From the NCBI RefSeq assembly GCF_006716445.1, contig NZ_VFPA01000001.1:2666001-2730000 (forward strand): DNA of 64,000 nucleotides, read 5' to 3'. The notes under the pieces were generated by a model. That model was given only the letters and a program-made list of their open reading frames with translations, ran no database searches and was not told the DNA's origin. Positions 48,338 to 58,407 of the stretch are shown here, piece after piece. The DNA is from Pseudonocardia kunmingensis (GTDB lineage Bacteria > Actinomycetota > Actinomycetes > Mycobacteriales > Pseudonocardiaceae). The number at the start of each line of letters is the position of its first letter. Position 1 is the stretch's first letter. The position numbers and the translations under genes are program-made.

Positions 48338-49243
48338 ATGACGGTGAGGGCCCGCGGCATCGCGCTGGCGGTTGCACTGGGTGGTCTCGCGGTGGGCGCG
48401 GTCATCGCCCCTGCGGCCACGGCGGCGCCGACCCGGAGCGCGGCCGGTGACTGGGCGCCGGCGGACTCGGCGCCGATCCGCCCGGGCGTGGTCACCGAGA
48501 CCGAGGGCGGCGGGTCCTGCACGAGCAACTTCGTGTTCACCAGCGGCGACCGCACGTTCCTCGGCCAGGCCGCGCACTGCGCGGGCACCGGTGACGCCAC
48601 CGAGACCGACGGGTGCGACTCCGGCACCGGCGGCATCGGCACCCCCGTCACCATCAAGGCCGCCGACGGCTCCGACCGCACCGGGCGCCTCGCCTACAGC
48701 TCGTGGGTCACGATGCAGGAGATCGGCGAGTCCGACCCCGACGTCTGCGCCCACAACGACTTCGCCCTCGTCGAGATCGCCGCCGAGGACGCCGACGAGG
48801 TCAACCCGAGCATCCCGTTCTTCGGGGGCCCCACCGGCATCGACGCCGACGGCCTCACGCCCGGCGAGCTGGTCTACAGCTACGGCAACTCCCCGCTGCG
48901 GCTGGGCATCAGCGCGCTCAGCCCGAAGGTCGGCATCAACGCCGCCGAGGAGGGCGGCGGCCTGAGCCACGAGGTCTACACCGTGAGCCCGGGTGTGCCC
49001 GGCGACTCCGGCAGCGCGTTCCTCGACGGCTCGGGCGACGCGGTCGGCGTGCTGTCCACGCTGAACCTCGCGCCGCTGCCGGTCAGCAACGGCGTGAGCG
49101 ACCTGGCGGCCGCGCTCGACTACGCGAGCGCGAACGGCGACGTGGGCGACGTCGCGCTCGCCACCGGCACCGAGCCGTTCGACGCGAGCCCGCTCGGCGT
49201 TCCCGCCGAGGCGCTGGCCGTGCCTGCGCTCCCCGCAGGCTGA
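48338..49243 (+). CDS. Secreted chymotrypsin-like serine protease
   Basis: 301 residues. A signal peptide ([31 protein letters not shown]) is followed by a trypsin-fold domain with His in LGQAAHCAG, Asp in HNDFALVEI and Ser in [11 protein letters not shown]. Cys pairs (SCTSNF/AAHC, GCDSG/DVCAH) suggest disulfides. There is no transmembrane anchor, so the enzyme is released or wall-associated. The acidic composition is typical of secreted actinobacterial proteins. Targets are unknown. Confidence 0.88.
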   Translation: MTVRARGIALAVALGGLAVGAVIAPAATAAPTRSAAGDWAPADSAPIRPGVVTETEGGGSCTSNFVFTSGDRTFLGQAAHCAGTGDATETDGCDSGTGGIGTPVTIKAADGSDRTGRLAYSSWVTMQEIGESDPDVCAHNDFALVEIAAEDADEVNPSIPFFGGPTGIDADGLTPGELVYSYGNSPLRLGISALSPKVGINAAEEGGGLSHEVYTVSPGVPGDSGSAFLDGSGDAVGVLSTLNLAPLPVSNGVSDLAAALDYASANGDVGDVALATGTEPFDASPLGVPAEALAVPALPAG

Positions 49244-49253
49244 ACGGGGCGCG
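49227..49253. terminator. Possible hairpin at the protease/hpt convergent ends
   Basis: CGCTCCCCG and CGGGGCGCG (8 of 9 pairs) flank a 9-nt loop that contains the protease stop codon. It is the only structure in the 10-nt gap between convergent genes. Confidence 0.3.
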
Positions 49254-49817
49254 TCAGGCGTACACGGACGGGTCGAGCGTGCCGATGAACGGCAGGTCCC
49301 GGTAGCGCTCGGCGTAGTCGAGGCCGTAGCCCACGACGAACTCGTTCGGGATGTCGAAGCCGACGTACTTCACCGGGACGTCGACCGTCACCGCGTCCGG
49401 CTTGCGCAGCAGCGTGCACACCGACAGCGACGCCGGCTGGCGCGACTCCAGGTTCTTCAGCAGCCAGGACAGCGTGAGGCCGGAGTCGATGATGTCCTCG
49501 ACGATGAGCACGTCGCGGCCCGCGATGTCGCGGTCGAGGTCCTTGAGGATCCGCACCACGCCCGACGACGACGTGCCCGAGCCGTAGGACGTGACGGCCA
49601 TGAACTCGAGCTGCACGGGCACCGGCAGCGCGCGCGCGAGGTCGGTCATGAACATGACGGCGCCCTTGAGGACGCCGACGAGCAGCAGGTCCGAGTCACG
49701 ACCGGAACCGGAGCGCTCCGCCGAGTGGTCGGCCGCGATCTGCGCGGCCAGCTCGGCGGTCTTCTCGCGGATGGCCTGCTCGGTGACCAGCGTCGATGCG
49801 ATGTCACCGTCGTACAC
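49254..49817 (-). CDS. hpt: Hypoxanthine phosphoribosyltransferase
   Basis: 187 residues, GTG start with GGAGGA upstream. [35 protein letters not shown] and the PRPP motif [18 protein letters not shown], with [28 protein letters not shown], are diagnostic. It salvages hypoxanthine and guanine. It follows tilS on the same strand. Confidence 0.96.
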   Translation of the reverse strand: MYDGDIASTLVTEQAIREKTAELAAQIAADHSAERSGSGRDSDLLLVGVLKGAVMFMTDLARALPVPVQLEFMAVTSYGSGTSSSGVVRILKDLDRDIAGRDVLIVEDIIDSGLTLSWLLKNLESRQPASLSVCTLLRKPDAVTVDVPVKYVGFDIPNEFVVGYGLDYAERYRDLPFIGTLDPSVYA

Positions 49818-49845
49818 GGCGGACGTCCTCCGGGAAGTGGTGGGA

Positions 49846-50892
49846 TCAACCGCCGGGTGGTGGCCAGCGGACGGGGCGCAGGGAGAGCCTGCCACGTGCT
49901 CGCACCAGCTCCAACCCACCCGGTAGGGCGACGCCGCCCCGATCGGGGCCCCGACCTGCGAGGACGTCCGCGGCGCGGAGGTGCTCGTCGGTGAGCGCTG
50001 TGACGGACGCCGCGGCCAGCCAGGCCCGCAGCACCCGGCGGCGCAGCGCGGGGGGTACGGACCCGAGCGGGTCGGTGCGCAGCGTGCCCGCCCGCCGGGC
50101 GACGCCGGCCGCCGGTTCGTCGGGGAGCGCGTCGTCGGACGGCGCCGGGTCGTGCGCCCCGGCGAGCAGATCGGCGGCGACGGCGTCGAGCGCGTCGCCG
50201 TCCTCGCGCAGCTGGCGCGCCGTCCGGGCGAGCGCCTCCGCGACCCCGCCCGCGAGGACCTCCTCCAGCAGCGGCAGCACCTCGTGGCGCAGCCGGACGC
50301 GGGTGAACCGGGGGTCGCTGTTGTGCGGGTCGTCCCAGACGGGGAGGTCGAGGGCCGCGCACGCCGCGCGCGTCACCGTCCGGCGGACGCCGAGCAGCGG
50401 GCGGCACCAGGGCGCGTCCCAGGCCCGCATCCCGGCGAGCGACCGTGCGCCGGACCCGCGGCCCAGGCCGAGCAGGACCGTCTCCGCCTGGTCGTCGAGG
50501 GTGTGCCCGAGCAGCACCGGCGCGTCGGGGTGCGGGCGGGCCGCCCGCAGCGCGGCGTAGCGGGCCCGTCGCGCCGCCGCCTCCGTGCCGCCCGGACCGC
50601 TGACGTCGACGCGGTGCACGCCCGCCGTCGCGCCCAGCCCGCTGAGCAGCTCCGCGGTGGCCGCGGCCCGCTCGGCCGATCCGTCCTGCAGGCCGTGGTC
50701 GACGACGGCGGCGTGCACACCACGGCCGCGGACGGCGAGCGCGGCCGCCGCCAGCGCCAGCGAGTCGGCGCCACCGGAGCAGGCGACGAGCAGCGGGACG
50801 TCCCGCTGCGGCGCGGGCAGGCCGGCGAGTGCGGCGCGGACGGCCCGCCGAACCTCCGCCGCCGCGGCCCCACGCCCGGTCGCCCCGCTCAC
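49846..50892 (-). CDS. tilS: tRNA(Ile)-lysidine synthase
   Basis: 348 residues from GTG 50892. PP-loop [33 protein letters not shown] and [22 protein letters not shown] are the N-type ATP-pyrophosphatase motifs; [24 protein letters not shown] follows. It makes lysidine in tRNA-Ile so that AUA is read. The open frame upstream runs into the family B repeat and is rejected. Confidence 0.94.
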   Translation of the reverse strand: MSGATGRGAAAAEVRRAVRAALAGLPAPQRDVPLLVACSGGADSLALAAAALAVRGRGVHAAVVDHGLQDGSAERAAATAELLSGLGATAGVHRVDVSGPGGTEAAARRARYAALRAARPHPDAPVLLGHTLDDQAETVLLGLGRGSGARSLAGMRAWDAPWCRPLLGVRRTVTRAACAALDLPVWDDPHNSDPRFTRVRLRHEVLPLLEEVLAGGVAEALARTARQLREDGDALDAVAADLLAGAHDPAPSDDALPDEPAAGVARRAGTLRTDPLGSVPPALRRRVLRAWLAAASVTALTDEHLRAADVLAGRGPDRGGVALPGGLELVRARGRLSLRPVRWPPPGG

Positions 50893-50925
50893 ACGCCTCC
50901 ATCCGCCGCCGGACGGCGGACTGTA

Positions 50926-50996
50926 GCTCGCACACCGACTCCTGCGCTCACACACCGACTGCAGTCAGTGTGTGAGCACCACAATCGGTGTGCGAC
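50926..50996. repeat. 71-nt nested palindromic repeat, family B, copy 2
   Basis: Same length and arrangement as copy 1 (2794-2864): outer arms GCACACCGACT and AATCGGTGTGCGAC, and inner palindrome ACACCGACTGCAGTCAGTGT with one mismatch. It lies between the tilS start and the upstream metalloprotease stop, on a same-strand junction. Confidence 0.8.
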
Positions 50997-51012
50997 CGCC
51001 CGGACCGGGGTG

Positions 51013-52083
51013 TCAGAGGTCGTGGATGCGGCGCAGCCAGTCGCCGGGCGCGGCCAGCTCGGCACGCGTCGGCAGGGTCTCTGGGCTCTCCCACACGCGG
51101 TTGAAGCCCTCCATGCCCGCCGCCAGCACGACGTGCCGCGTGAACGCCGAACCCACGGCGTACTGGCGCACCTTCGCCTCCACGCCGAGCAGCGCGCGCA
51201 GCAGGCGGTCGACGAGGCCACCGCCACGACGCCGGGCCGTGAACCGGTTGCGGATCGTGGCGACGGTCGGCACGACATCCGGGCCGACGGCGTCCATCAC
51301 GTGGTCGGCGTGGCCCTCCAGCAGCGTGGTGAGCGCCAGCAGGCGGTCGAGCACCTCGCGCTGCTCGGGGCCCTGCAGCAGCTCCACGATGGCCAGCGAG
51401 TCGCCGCCGGACTCGCGCAGGGAGCGCAGCACCTCGGGGAGGCGGTCCAGCACGGCGCCGCGGTCGCCCTGCGCGATCGACAGGAACTTGGAGACCTCGT
51501 CGGCGAAGTAGGTGCGCAGCCACGGCACCGCCGTGAACTGCAGCCGGTGCGTGGCCTCGTGCAGGCACACCCACAGGCCGAAGTCGGCGCTGGGGACGTC
51601 CAGCGCCGTACGCGCCGCGTGCACGTTCGGGGCCACGAGCAGGAGGCGCCCCTCGCCGTCCGGGCCGCCGAACGGGTCGTACTGGCCCAGGACGCGGCCG
51701 CCGAGATACGCGACGACCCCGCCGACCTGCAGGCCCGCGGTCCGCGCGGTGACGCTGCGCGTCACGCGCGACACCTCGGGCAGCTCCGCCCCCGCGGTCA
51801 GCGCCGCCATGCCCGACACGGCCGCGGCCGCCCATGCCTTGCGGTCCACGACGTCGGCGGGCAGCAGCGGCAGCCCGTGCCCGAGTCCGGTGACCTCCCG
51901 GACGTGCCCCTCGGCCACCGCCGCGTCGGACCGCAGGCGCCGCACCAGCTCCGCGGCCTCCTCACGCGTGGCGTCGGGCCCGGGCTGCATCAGGCGGCCG
52001 GCCGTCCGGCTCGCGAGCTGCCAATCGACCGGGAGCCCGCGCTCCGCCGTGGGGCTCGGGCTGGGCTGGGACAGGTCGGTCAC
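51013..52083 (-). CDS. DUF2342-type zinc-dependent metalloprotease (Rv3626c-like)
   Basis: 356 residues, GTG start. The zinc site is LHEATHRLQF (HExxH) with a downstream Glu in LEGHADHVMDAVG. LVDWQLASRTAGRLMQPGP-type opening and the tail HVVLAAGMEGFNRVWESPETLPTRAEL match the family I know as coenzyme F420 biosynthesis-associated/zinc-dependent metalloprotease. No signal peptide, so cytosolic. The substrate is unknown. Synteny with tilS and dacB is conserved in actinobacteria. Confidence 0.88.
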   Translation of the reverse strand: MTDLSQPSPSPTAERGLPVDWQLASRTAGRLMQPGPDATREEAAELVRRLRSDAAVAEGHVREVTGLGHGLPLLPADVVDRKAWAAAAVSGMAALTAGAELPEVSRVTRSVTARTAGLQVGGVVAYLGGRVLGQYDPFGGPDGEGRLLLVAPNVHAARTALDVPSADFGLWVCLHEATHRLQFTAVPWLRTYFADEVSKFLSIAQGDRGAVLDRLPEVLRSLRESGGDSLAIVELLQGPEQREVLDRLLALTTLLEGHADHVMDAVGPDVVPTVATIRNRFTARRRGGGLVDRLLRALLGVEAKVRQYAVGSAFTRHVVLAAGMEGFNRVWESPETLPTRAELAAPGDWLRRIHDL

Positions 52084-52168
52084 GTGCGGCACCCGCCCCA
52101 CGCTACGCACCGGACGCCTCGTGAGTGGATAAGAGTGCTCCAGCACCCGTTCCCACTCACGGCCGGCG

Positions 52169-53596
52169 TCAGCCGGATCCGGCGCAGCCGCAGCGGCTGA
52201 GGTCGGCCGCCATCGCGTCGTGCAGCGGGCGGACCTCTCCGGGGTTCGCGCCGTTCGACATCAGGGCGAAGACCAGCAACCGGCCGTCGGCGTCGGTGAC
52301 GACGCCTGCGAGGCTGCTCACCCCGGTGAGCGAGCCCGTCTTCGCCCGCACCACGCCGCGGCCGGACGCCGCGTCCCCGCTGCGGGCGTAGCGGTCGTCG
52401 AGCGTGCCCTCGCCACCCGCCACCGGGAGGCCGGACAGGATCGGACGCAGGAACTGCGTGTCGAGCGGGTTCTGCGCGGGCGCGGCCGCCGCGGCGAGCA
52501 CCGCGCCGAGCAGCTGCGGGGGCACCTCGTTGCGCGTCGACATCCCGCTCGCGTCGACGAGGTGGGCACCGGTCGTGTCGATCCCCGCCTGCTCGAGGGC
52601 GGCGAGGACCTGCCGCGCCCCGCCCGCGAAGGAACCCTCGTCGTCGCGGGCGAGCGCGACCTCGTGGGCGAGCATGTCGGCGAGCGTGTTGTCCGACACG
52701 CGCAGGGAGTGCTCGACCAGCTCCGCGATCGGCGCCGACGACACCGAGGCCAGACCCACCGCGCCCGGGTCCGCCGTGCCCTCGTCGACGGACTCGACCC
52801 CCAGCTCCTCGGCCAGCGCCCGGCCCGCCGCCAGCGCCGGGTCCTCGACGCGCGGGCCGTCCTGCAGCGTGGGGTCGACGCGGCCGCCGTCGACCATCAG
52901 GGGCTCGATCGGGGTGATGTACCCCGCGGCGATGTCGCCCGGCAGCCAGCCCTCGGCGAGCCGGGGGCCGGTGTAGCGGCTCGTGTCGACGAGGACGGTG
53001 TCGATCTCGCCCTGGGCGTTCTCCCGCACCTCGTCGGCGAGCTCGCTGATCCGCGGCGCGTCCGGGTAGAGGCTCTCCTCGCCCTCGGGCAGGGCGGTGA
53101 GCGTCGGGTCGCCGCCGCCGACCAGCACCACAGTTCCCGGCTCCGACCCCGCCACGACCCTGGTGTCCAGCCGGTCCGTCGGGTTGAGCGTGAGCAGCGC
53201 GGCCGCCGCGGTGAGCACCTTCCCCGTGGACGCCGGGACGAACGCGCGTTCCGGGGTGTGGCCCCACAGCTGCGCCCCCGTGGCCGGGTCGATGACGACG
53301 CCCGCGAACCGCCCCGGCATGTCGTCGGCCGCCGGGTCGAGCACGTCGGCCAGCCCGGCGGGGGTCGGCGTGGGCGCCTCGACCGCCAGCGGGCGCAGGA
53401 CCGCCTGCGGCACGGGCGGCGCGGGCGCGGCCGCTTCCTGGACGAGGCCCAGCCGTTCGACCAGCGCGGGGCTGCTGAGGGCGACCGCGCTCCCGGCCGC
53501 GCCCGCGAGGGCGAACACCGCGAGAACCGCGACGCTCCGTCGCGCTCCGGGACCGGGAAGTCGCAGCGTGTCACCGATCCGTCGCCCGAGACCCAC
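52169..53596 (-). CDS. dacB: D-alanyl-D-alanine carboxypeptidase, PBP4 (peptidase S13) family
   Basis: 475 residues from the GTG preceded by GGAGGAG. An N-terminal membrane anchor or signal ([20 protein letters not shown]) precedes the penicillin-binding domain: SxxK in [15 protein letters not shown] in [11 protein letters not shown] and KTG in [11 protein letters not shown]. It trims peptidoglycan peptides outside the membrane. Divergent from ppa, as in mycobacteria. Confidence 0.94.
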   Translation of the reverse strand: MGLGRRIGDTLRLPGPGARRSVAVLAVFALAGAAGSAVALSSPALVERLGLVQEAAAPAPPVPQAVLRPLAVEAPTPTPAGLADVLDPAADDMPGRFAGVVIDPATGAQLWGHTPERAFVPASTGKVLTAAAALLTLNPTDRLDTRVVAGSEPGTVVLVGGGDPTLTALPEGEESLYPDAPRISELADEVRENAQGEIDTVLVDTSRYTGPRLAEGWLPGDIAAGYITPIEPLMVDGGRVDPTLQDGPRVEDPALAAGRALAEELGVESVDEGTADPGAVGLASVSSAPIAELVEHSLRVSDNTLADMLAHEVALARDDEGSFAGGARQVLAALEQAGIDTTGAHLVDASGMSTRNEVPPQLLGAVLAAAAAPAQNPLDTQFLRPILSGLPVAGGEGTLDDRYARSGDAASGRGVVRAKTGSLTGVSSLAGVVTDADGRLLVFALMSNGANPGEVRPLHDAMAADLSRCGCAGSG

Positions 53597-53741
53597 GCGC
53601 GCGCTCCTCCACGTCGTCCGGTGCCCCCGCGGTGTCGGCACCGCCGACGCCGTCCCTCAGACTAGGGCCAGGCGCCGAGGCCGGTCGCCCGACCGGTACC
53701 GGCACCCCATCCGACCGACAGCACAGCAGGAGAGAGCGCCA

Positions 53742-54233
53742 GTGGACTTCGACGTCACCATCGAGATCCCCAAGGGCGGCCGCAACAAGTACGAGGTGGA
53801 CCACGAAACGGGACGCATCCGGCTCGACCGGACGCTGTTCACGGCCACCCAGTACCCGGCCGACTACGGGTTCATCGAGGACACGCTGGGGGAGGACGGC
53901 GACCCGCTGGATGCGCTGGTGCTCGTGCAGGAGCCCACGTTCCCCGGTTGCCTGATCCGCTCCCGCGCGATCGGCATGTTCCGGATGAAGGACGAGAAGG
54001 GCGGCGACGACAAGGTCCTCTGCGTCCCCAGCGACGACCCGCGCCAGGAGCACCTGCGCGACATCCACCACATGCCCGAGTTCGACCGGGCCGAGATCCA
54101 GCACTTCTTCGAGATCTACAAGACCCTCGAGCCGGGCAAGAGCGTCGAGGGCGCCATGTGGGTGGGCCGGGCCGACGCGGAGCGCGAGATCAAGGCGTCC
54201 TGGCAGCGCGCCAAGGACAACGCGGGCCACTGA
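53742..54233 (+). CDS. ppa: Inorganic pyrophosphatase
   Basis: 163 residues, GTG start with AGGAGAG upstream. [42 protein letters not shown] (the DxDPLD metal site) and [10 protein letters not shown] are class I PPase motifs. It hydrolyses pyrophosphate and drives biosynthesis. Confidence 0.97.
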   Translation: MDFDVTIEIPKGGRNKYEVDHETGRIRLDRTLFTATQYPADYGFIEDTLGEDGDPLDALVLVQEPTFPGCLIRSRAIGMFRMKDEKGGDDKVLCVPSDDPRQEHLRDIHHMPEFDRAEIQHFFEIYKTLEPGKSVEGAMWVGRADAEREIKASWQRAKDNAGH

Positions 54234-54246
54234 GGCGCGAGCCTCC

Positions 54247-54777
54247 TCAGCCGGGGAGGCTGCGCGACCCCCCGGCCGTGGCCTCGACCGGCGGGGCCGG
54301 GGGTGCCTCGGCCGGCCGGGGCTTCAGGGCGTTGTTCGCGAAGTCGGTGGTGAACCGCGCGAGGAGCTCCGCCAGCTTCCGGCGGTCCTCCACCGGCCAG
54401 TCGTCGAGCATCTCGGCGATCCGCTCGATCCGCACCCGCCGGTTCTCCTCGAAGACCCGCCGCCCCTCGTCGGTGGCCACGAGCAGCGTGGCCCGGCCGT
54501 CCTCGGGGTCGGTGGTCCGCTCGACCAGGCCCAGCCGGACCAGGTGCGCCACCTGGCGGCTGATCGTCGACGGGTCGGAGTGCACCGCCTCGGCGAGGGT
54601 GCCCGCGCGGCGGGGCCCGTCCTTCACGAGGTGGACGAGCAGGAGGTACGTGGCCCGCTCCACCGCGTCGGGGTGGTCGGCCTGGTACTGCGCGTGCTTG
54701 CGCTCCATCAGGCGGACCAGCCGGATGAGCTGGCCGCTCACCTCATCGGCGAGGGCGAGGTCGTCGTCGGACGGCAC
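54247..54777 (-). CDS. MarR-family transcriptional regulator
   Basis: 176 residues, GTG start with AGGAG upstream. The winged helix has RAGTLAEAVHSDPSTISRQVAHLVRLGLVERTTDPEDGRATLLVATDEGRRV, the DxRxx wing being typical of MarR. A Pro/Ala-rich C-terminal tail (about 20 residues) is extra. A CTTG-N7-CAAG palindrome lies 39 nt upstream. Confidence 0.92.
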   Translation of the reverse strand: MPSDDDLALADEVSGQLIRLVRLMERKHAQYQADHPDAVERATYLLLVHLVKDGPRRAGTLAEAVHSDPSTISRQVAHLVRLGLVERTTDPEDGRATLLVATDEGRRVFEENRRVRIERIAEMLDDWPVEDRRKLAELLARFTTDFANNALKPRPAEAPPAPPVEATAGGSRSLPG

Positions 54778-54815
54778 GGCGCGCTCCTGAGGCTGCTCGC
54801 GGGGAGGACGAACTA

Positions 54816-54830
54816 CTTGACTGCCGCAAG
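54816..54830. promoter_or_regulatory. MarR operator-like palindrome CTTG-N7-CAAG
   Basis: A short inverted repeat (CTTG ACTGCCG CAAG) upstream of the MarR gene. MarR operators are often of this size; assignment rests on position only. Confidence 0.35.
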
Positions 54831-54875
54831 CGTGTACCGGAACCCGCCGCGACGGCAACTCCCCGTGATGTGACG

Positions 54876-55121
54876 TCAGCCGGCGAGGGCAGCGCGACCG
54901 GCCGCGGTGAGCCGGGCAGGCCCCAGCGGACGGGCGGGGTCGGGCGCGTGGACGAGCCCGGCGGCCACGAGCCGGCGACCGGCCGCGAAGTCGGTGCAGA
55001 CCAGGCCGTCGACCAGCAGGAGCGGCGCCCACCCGGTCCCGAGCTCGCAACGGCCCTCCGCGACGGCGCGCAGCACGGCCTGGTCCCGGCGGCTCAACGT
55101 GGACGTCTCCGCGCCCGGCAT
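54876..55121 (-). CDS. Small conserved hypothetical protein
   Basis: 81 residues: a helix-turn-helix-like start (STLSRRDQAVLRAVAEGRCELG), a central LLLVDGLVCTDFAAGRRLVAAGLV and a basic end (RLTAAGRAALAG). The pattern resembles a short winged-helix-like protein that recurs in actinobacteria, but I cannot name it. It lies 98 nt upstream of marR on the same strand and could be co-regulated. Confidence 0.55.
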   Translation of the reverse strand: MPGAETSTLSRRDQAVLRAVAEGRCELGTGWAPLLLVDGLVCTDFAAGRRLVAAGLVHAPDPARPLGPARLTAAGRAALAG

Positions 55122-55222
55122 CTCCCTCGACTCCCCTCGCTCTCGGCGGTCACTCTCACAAGGGGTGTCGTACCTCCGGGCAGCGGTGTTTCACATCACG
55201 GCACCCGAGCGGGTCACACCGC

Positions 55223-56443
55223 TCACGCGGCGTTCACCCGTTCGACGACCGCCGCGAGGCCCTGGCCGCCGCCGATGCACATCGTCTCGAGGCCGTAACG
55301 GGCGTCGCGGCGCACCATCTCGCGCGCCATCGTGGCGAGGATCCGCCCACCGGTGGCGCCGACCGGGTGCCCCAGCGAGATGCCGGACCCGTTGACGTTG
55401 ACGCGCTCGAAGTCCTCGGGCGCGAGCTTCCACTCGCGCGTGCAGGCCAGCACCTGCGCGGCGAAGGCCTCGTTGAGCTCGATCAGGTCGACGTCGGCCA
55501 GCGTCAGCTCGGCGGCGTCGAGCGCCTTGGCGACGGCGGGCACCGGGCCGATCCCCATGGTGGCCGGCGGCACGCCGCCGATGCCCCACGACACGATCCG
55601 GACCAGCGGCCGCAGCCCGAGCTCGGCCGCCTTCGCCGGGTGGGTCACCACGCAGATCGCGGCGCCGTCGTTCTGGCCGCTCGCGTTGCCCGCGGTGACC
55701 GTGGCGCCCGGGTCGTCGCGGCCCAGGATCGGGCGCAGCCCGGCGAGCTTCTCCACCGACGAGTCGGCGCGGATGTGCTCGTCGGTGTCGACGACGGTGT
55801 CGCCCTTGCGGCCCTTCACCGTGACCGGGACGATCTCGTCAGCGAACCGCCCCTCGTCCCGCGCCGCCGCGGCGCGGCGGTGCGAGCGGACCGCGAACTC
55901 GTCCTGCTCCTCGCGCGGGATCGAGTACTCGCGGCGCAGGTTCTCGGCGGTCTCGAGCATCCCGCCGGGCACCGGGAAGTTGATCCCGCCCGCGGTGACG
56001 CGGCCGCGCGCGAGCGCGTCGTGCAGCATCACGCCGGGCCCGCCCCTGGCCCCCCAGCGCATCGCGGTGGAGTAGAACGGCGCGTTCGACATCGACTCGG
56101 CGCCACCGGCCAGCACGACCTCCGACGCGCCCGCCTGCACCTGCATCGCCGCGTACAGCACCGCCTGGAGCCCGGAGCCGCAGCGCCGGTCGATCTGCAG
56201 CCCGTTGACGGTGACCGGCAGGCCGGCGTCGAGGGCCGCCACCCGCCCGATCGCGGGGGCGTCCATCGTGGGGTAGCAGTGCCCGAGCACCACGTCGTCC
56301 ACCGACTCGCCGGGCAGGCCGGTGCGTTCGAGCAGGGCCCGGATCACCGTGGCCGCCAGCTCGTGGGCCGGCACGTCGCGCAGCGCGCCGCCGAACCCAC
56401 CCACCGGGGTCCGCAGCGGCTCGCAGATCACCGCATCACGCAT
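55223..56443 (-). CDS. Acetyl-CoA C-acetyltransferase (thiolase)
   Basis: 406 residues. The nucleophile Cys lies in DRRCGSGLQAVLYA, then LNEAFAAQVLAC, NVNGSGISLGHPVGATGGR (catalytic His) and ETMCIGGGQGLAAVVE (second Cys). It belongs to the degradative thiolase group acting in fatty-acid or related acyl-CoA breakdown. It lies 13 nt after the MaoC gene on the same strand. Confidence 0.93.
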   Translation of the reverse strand: MRDAVICEPLRTPVGGFGGALRDVPAHELAATVIRALLERTGLPGESVDDVVLGHCYPTMDAPAIGRVAALDAGLPVTVNGLQIDRRCGSGLQAVLYAAMQVQAGASEVVLAGGAESMSNAPFYSTAMRWGARGGPGVMLHDALARGRVTAGGINFPVPGGMLETAENLRREYSIPREEQDEFAVRSHRRAAAARDEGRFADEIVPVTVKGRKGDTVVDTDEHIRADSSVEKLAGLRPILGRDDPGATVTAGNASGQNDGAAICVVTHPAKAAELGLRPLVRIVSWGIGGVPPATMGIGPVPAVAKALDAAELTLADVDLIELNEAFAAQVLACTREWKLAPEDFERVNVNGSGISLGHPVGATGGRILATMAREMVRRDARYGLETMCIGGGQGLAAVVERVNAA

Positions 56444-56456
56444 CGCAAGAACCTCC

Positions 56457-56909
56457 TCAGACGTAGCGCCGGGTCAGCCACTCGGCGACGAGCGCGGGCC
56501 GTTCCGAGCCCTCGATCTCGACCGTCACCTTCGTGGTCAGCTGGACACCGCCGTCGACGTCCGTGACCTCGGCCAGCTCGGCGCTGGCCCGCACCTTGCT
56601 GCCGACGGGAACCGGCGAGGTGAACCGCACCTTGTTCAACCCGTAGTTGACGCCCATCTTCGTGCCCTCGACCTGGAAGGTCTGCGCGACGAGCACGGGC
56701 AGCAGCGAGAGCGTGAGGAACCCGTGCGCGATCGTGGCGCCGAAGGGCCCCGCCTTCGCCCGTTCCCGGTCGACGTGGATCCACTGGTGGTCGCCAGTGG
56801 CGTCGGCGAACGTGTCGATCTGGGACTGGTCCACCGTCACCCAGTCGCTCACCCCGAGCGTCGACCCCACCGCCGCACGCAGCTCGTCGACCCCGTTGAA
56901 GACGCGCAT
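56457..56909 (-). CDS. MaoC-family (R)-enoyl-CoA hydratase
   Basis: 150 residues. FADATGDHQWIHVDRERAKAGPFGATIAHGFLTLSLLP is the hydratase-2 motif with catalytic Asp and His, followed by GLNKVRFTSPVPVGSKVRASAEL. It hydrates enoyl-CoA. It forms a two-gene unit with the thiolase, and is divergent from an MFS transporter; a 15-nt box shared with the R2lox promoter lies in the gap. Confidence 0.92.
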   Translation of the reverse strand: MRVFNGVDELRAAVGSTLGVSDWVTVDQSQIDTFADATGDHQWIHVDRERAKAGPFGATIAHGFLTLSLLPVLVAQTFQVEGTKMGVNYGLNKVRFTSPVPVGSKVRASAELAEVTDVDGGVQLTTKVTVEIEGSERPALVAEWLTRRYV

Positions 56910-57027
56910 CCTTCGCTCCGATCCTCGGTCTCCCGGTCACCCTGCCACAGCCGGCCGACGGGTCCGATGCGTGAGATGCGGCACCCCTTGACAGCCCACG
57001 GCGGCACGCCGAACCTGAGAGACGGTT

Positions 57028-57042
57028 CTAGAGCGCGATTCG
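57028..57042. promoter_or_regulatory. Shared 15-nt box, copy 1 (CTAGAGCGCGATTCG)
   Basis: It lies 22 nt upstream of the MFS start and 119 nt upstream of the divergent maoC start. It differs from the box at 59859-59873 at two positions. Imperfect dyad (CTAGA / TCG arms). Probably the site of a common regulator. Confidence 0.5.
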
Positions 57043-57063
57043 GCGTGCGACGAGGAGGTCGCG

Positions 57064-58374
57064 ATGGGCCCGCGGTACGTACGCCTGCTCGACGAGTACC
57101 CCACCGGCCGCCGGCGGCTGCGGATCCTCACGATGGCCGTACTGGCCAGCCTGATCTGCTCCTACGAGGGGCAGATCGCACCCGTGGTCCCGCTGCTGCT
57201 CGAGGACCTGGACATGACCCTCGCCACGTACGGCGCGATCTCCGCCGTGGGCGCGGTGGCCGGTGCCGTGGCCGGGATCATCGGCGGGCGGTTCACCGAC
57301 AAGGTCGGCCGGGTGCGGCTGCTGATCCCGCTGATGATGCTCACCGCGCTGTGCTGCTTCGTGATGGCGCTGGTCCGCACGCCCGACCAGTTCCTCGCCG
57401 CCAAGGTGACGATGTCGTTCATCGAGGGCGCTGCGATCGCCTGCACGGCCCCGCTGGTGCGCGACTTCTCACCCCGCATGGGCCGCGCGCAGGCGTTCGC
57501 CTTCTGGACATGGGGCCCGGTCGGCGCGAACTTCCTCGCCGCCGCGATCGCCGGCTTGACGCTGCCGCTGTTCGGCAACGCCTGGCAGTCCCAGCTCGTG
57601 ATCATGGGCGGCGTCTCGCTCGTGCTCTCGATCGTGATCGCGACGAACATCGCCGAGCTGTCACCCGCGCTGCGGGCGAAGATCGTGCAGACCGAGGACA
57701 GCACGGTGGCCGTCGTCGACGAGGAGCGCCCCGCGCTGGCCCGCACGCTGTTCACCCACCCCACGATGTGGGCGCACGTCGTCGGCATCGCGTTCTGGCT
57801 CGTGCTCTACCTGACGCTCACGCTGTACGGCCAGACGATGCTCGTGCAGACCTTCGACATGAGCACCGCGCAGGCCTCCGCGGTCATGACGGTCTTCTGG
57901 ATCCTCGACCTGGTGGCCCTCGTCGTGGCCGGCCGGTGGTCCGACCGGCTGCAGCTGCGCCGCCCGTTCGCGCTCGCAGGGACGATCGTGGGCCTGGGCG
58001 TGTTGCTGTTCTTCGTGTTCCTGCTCGGGCAGCCCGCGGTGTCGCTGCCGGCCCTCATGGTCACCGGCGTGGTGCTGGGCGGCGTGCTCGGCGCGGCCTA
58101 CGCACCGTGGATGGCCAACTTCTCCGAGGACGCCGAGAACATCGACCCGCGCCTGCAGGGCACGGCGTGGGGCATGTTCTCGTTCCTGGTCAAGGGCATG
58201 GCCGTGGTCGTGCTGCTCGTGGTGCCGCACGTCGTCGCCGCGACGAGCTGGCAGTTCTGGATGGCGTGCACGGCCGGGTGCATGGCCCTGTTCGCCGTGG
58301 CGATCTGCTTCTTCGGGGGGCCGTGGCGGCGCGCCGCAACCCCCCAGGCGACGAACGGCACCCTCGTCGGCTAG
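57064..58374 (+). CDS. MFS transporter
   Basis: 436 residues with about twelve hydrophobic helices; GGRFTDKVGRVRLL is the MFS loop 2-3 signature, and WSDRLQLRRPFAL is its counterpart in the second half. GAGGAGG precedes the ATG. The last seven codons and the stop come from family A repeat copy 3. The divergent MaoC/thiolase pair suggests a carboxylate or lipid-derived substrate (inference). Confidence 0.9.
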   Translation: MGPRYVRLLDEYPTGRRRLRILTMAVLASLICSYEGQIAPVVPLLLEDLDMTLATYGAISAVGAVAGAVAGIIGGRFTDKVGRVRLLIPLMMLTALCCFVMALVRTPDQFLAAKVTMSFIEGAAIACTAPLVRDFSPRMGRAQAFAFWTWGPVGANFLAAAIAGLTLPLFGNAWQSQLVIMGGVSLVLSIVIATNIAELSPALRAKIVQTEDSTVAVVDEERPALARTLFTHPTMWAHVVGIAFWLVLYLTLTLYGQTMLVQTFDMSTAQASAVMTVFWILDLVALVVAGRWSDRLQLRRPFALAGTIVGLGVLLFFVFLLGQPAVSLPALMVTGVVLGGVLGAAYAPWMANFSEDAENIDPRLQGTAWGMFSFLVKGMAVVVLLVVPHVVAATSWQFWMACTAGCMALFAVAICFFGGPWRRAATPQATNGTLVG

Positions 58375-58398
58375 GTACCGACGAAAGTGCCGTTCGTC
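58350..58398. repeat. 49-nt palindromic repeat, family A, copy 3
   Basis: 12-bp outer arms (58350-58361 and 58387-58398), 6-bp inner arms (58365-58370 and 58378-58383) and a 7-nt loop CTAGGTA identical to that of copy 2. It overlaps the MFS stop codon and ends 9 nt before the convergent SCP2-like stop. Confidence 0.8.
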
Positions 58399-58407
58399 AG
58401 GCGTAGG

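Noticed and set aside
45587..48970. 1127-codon reading of ftsH
   Set aside because: The extra N-terminal part is antisense to the secreted protease and lacks FtsH features; the transmembrane N-terminus begins at ATG 48031.
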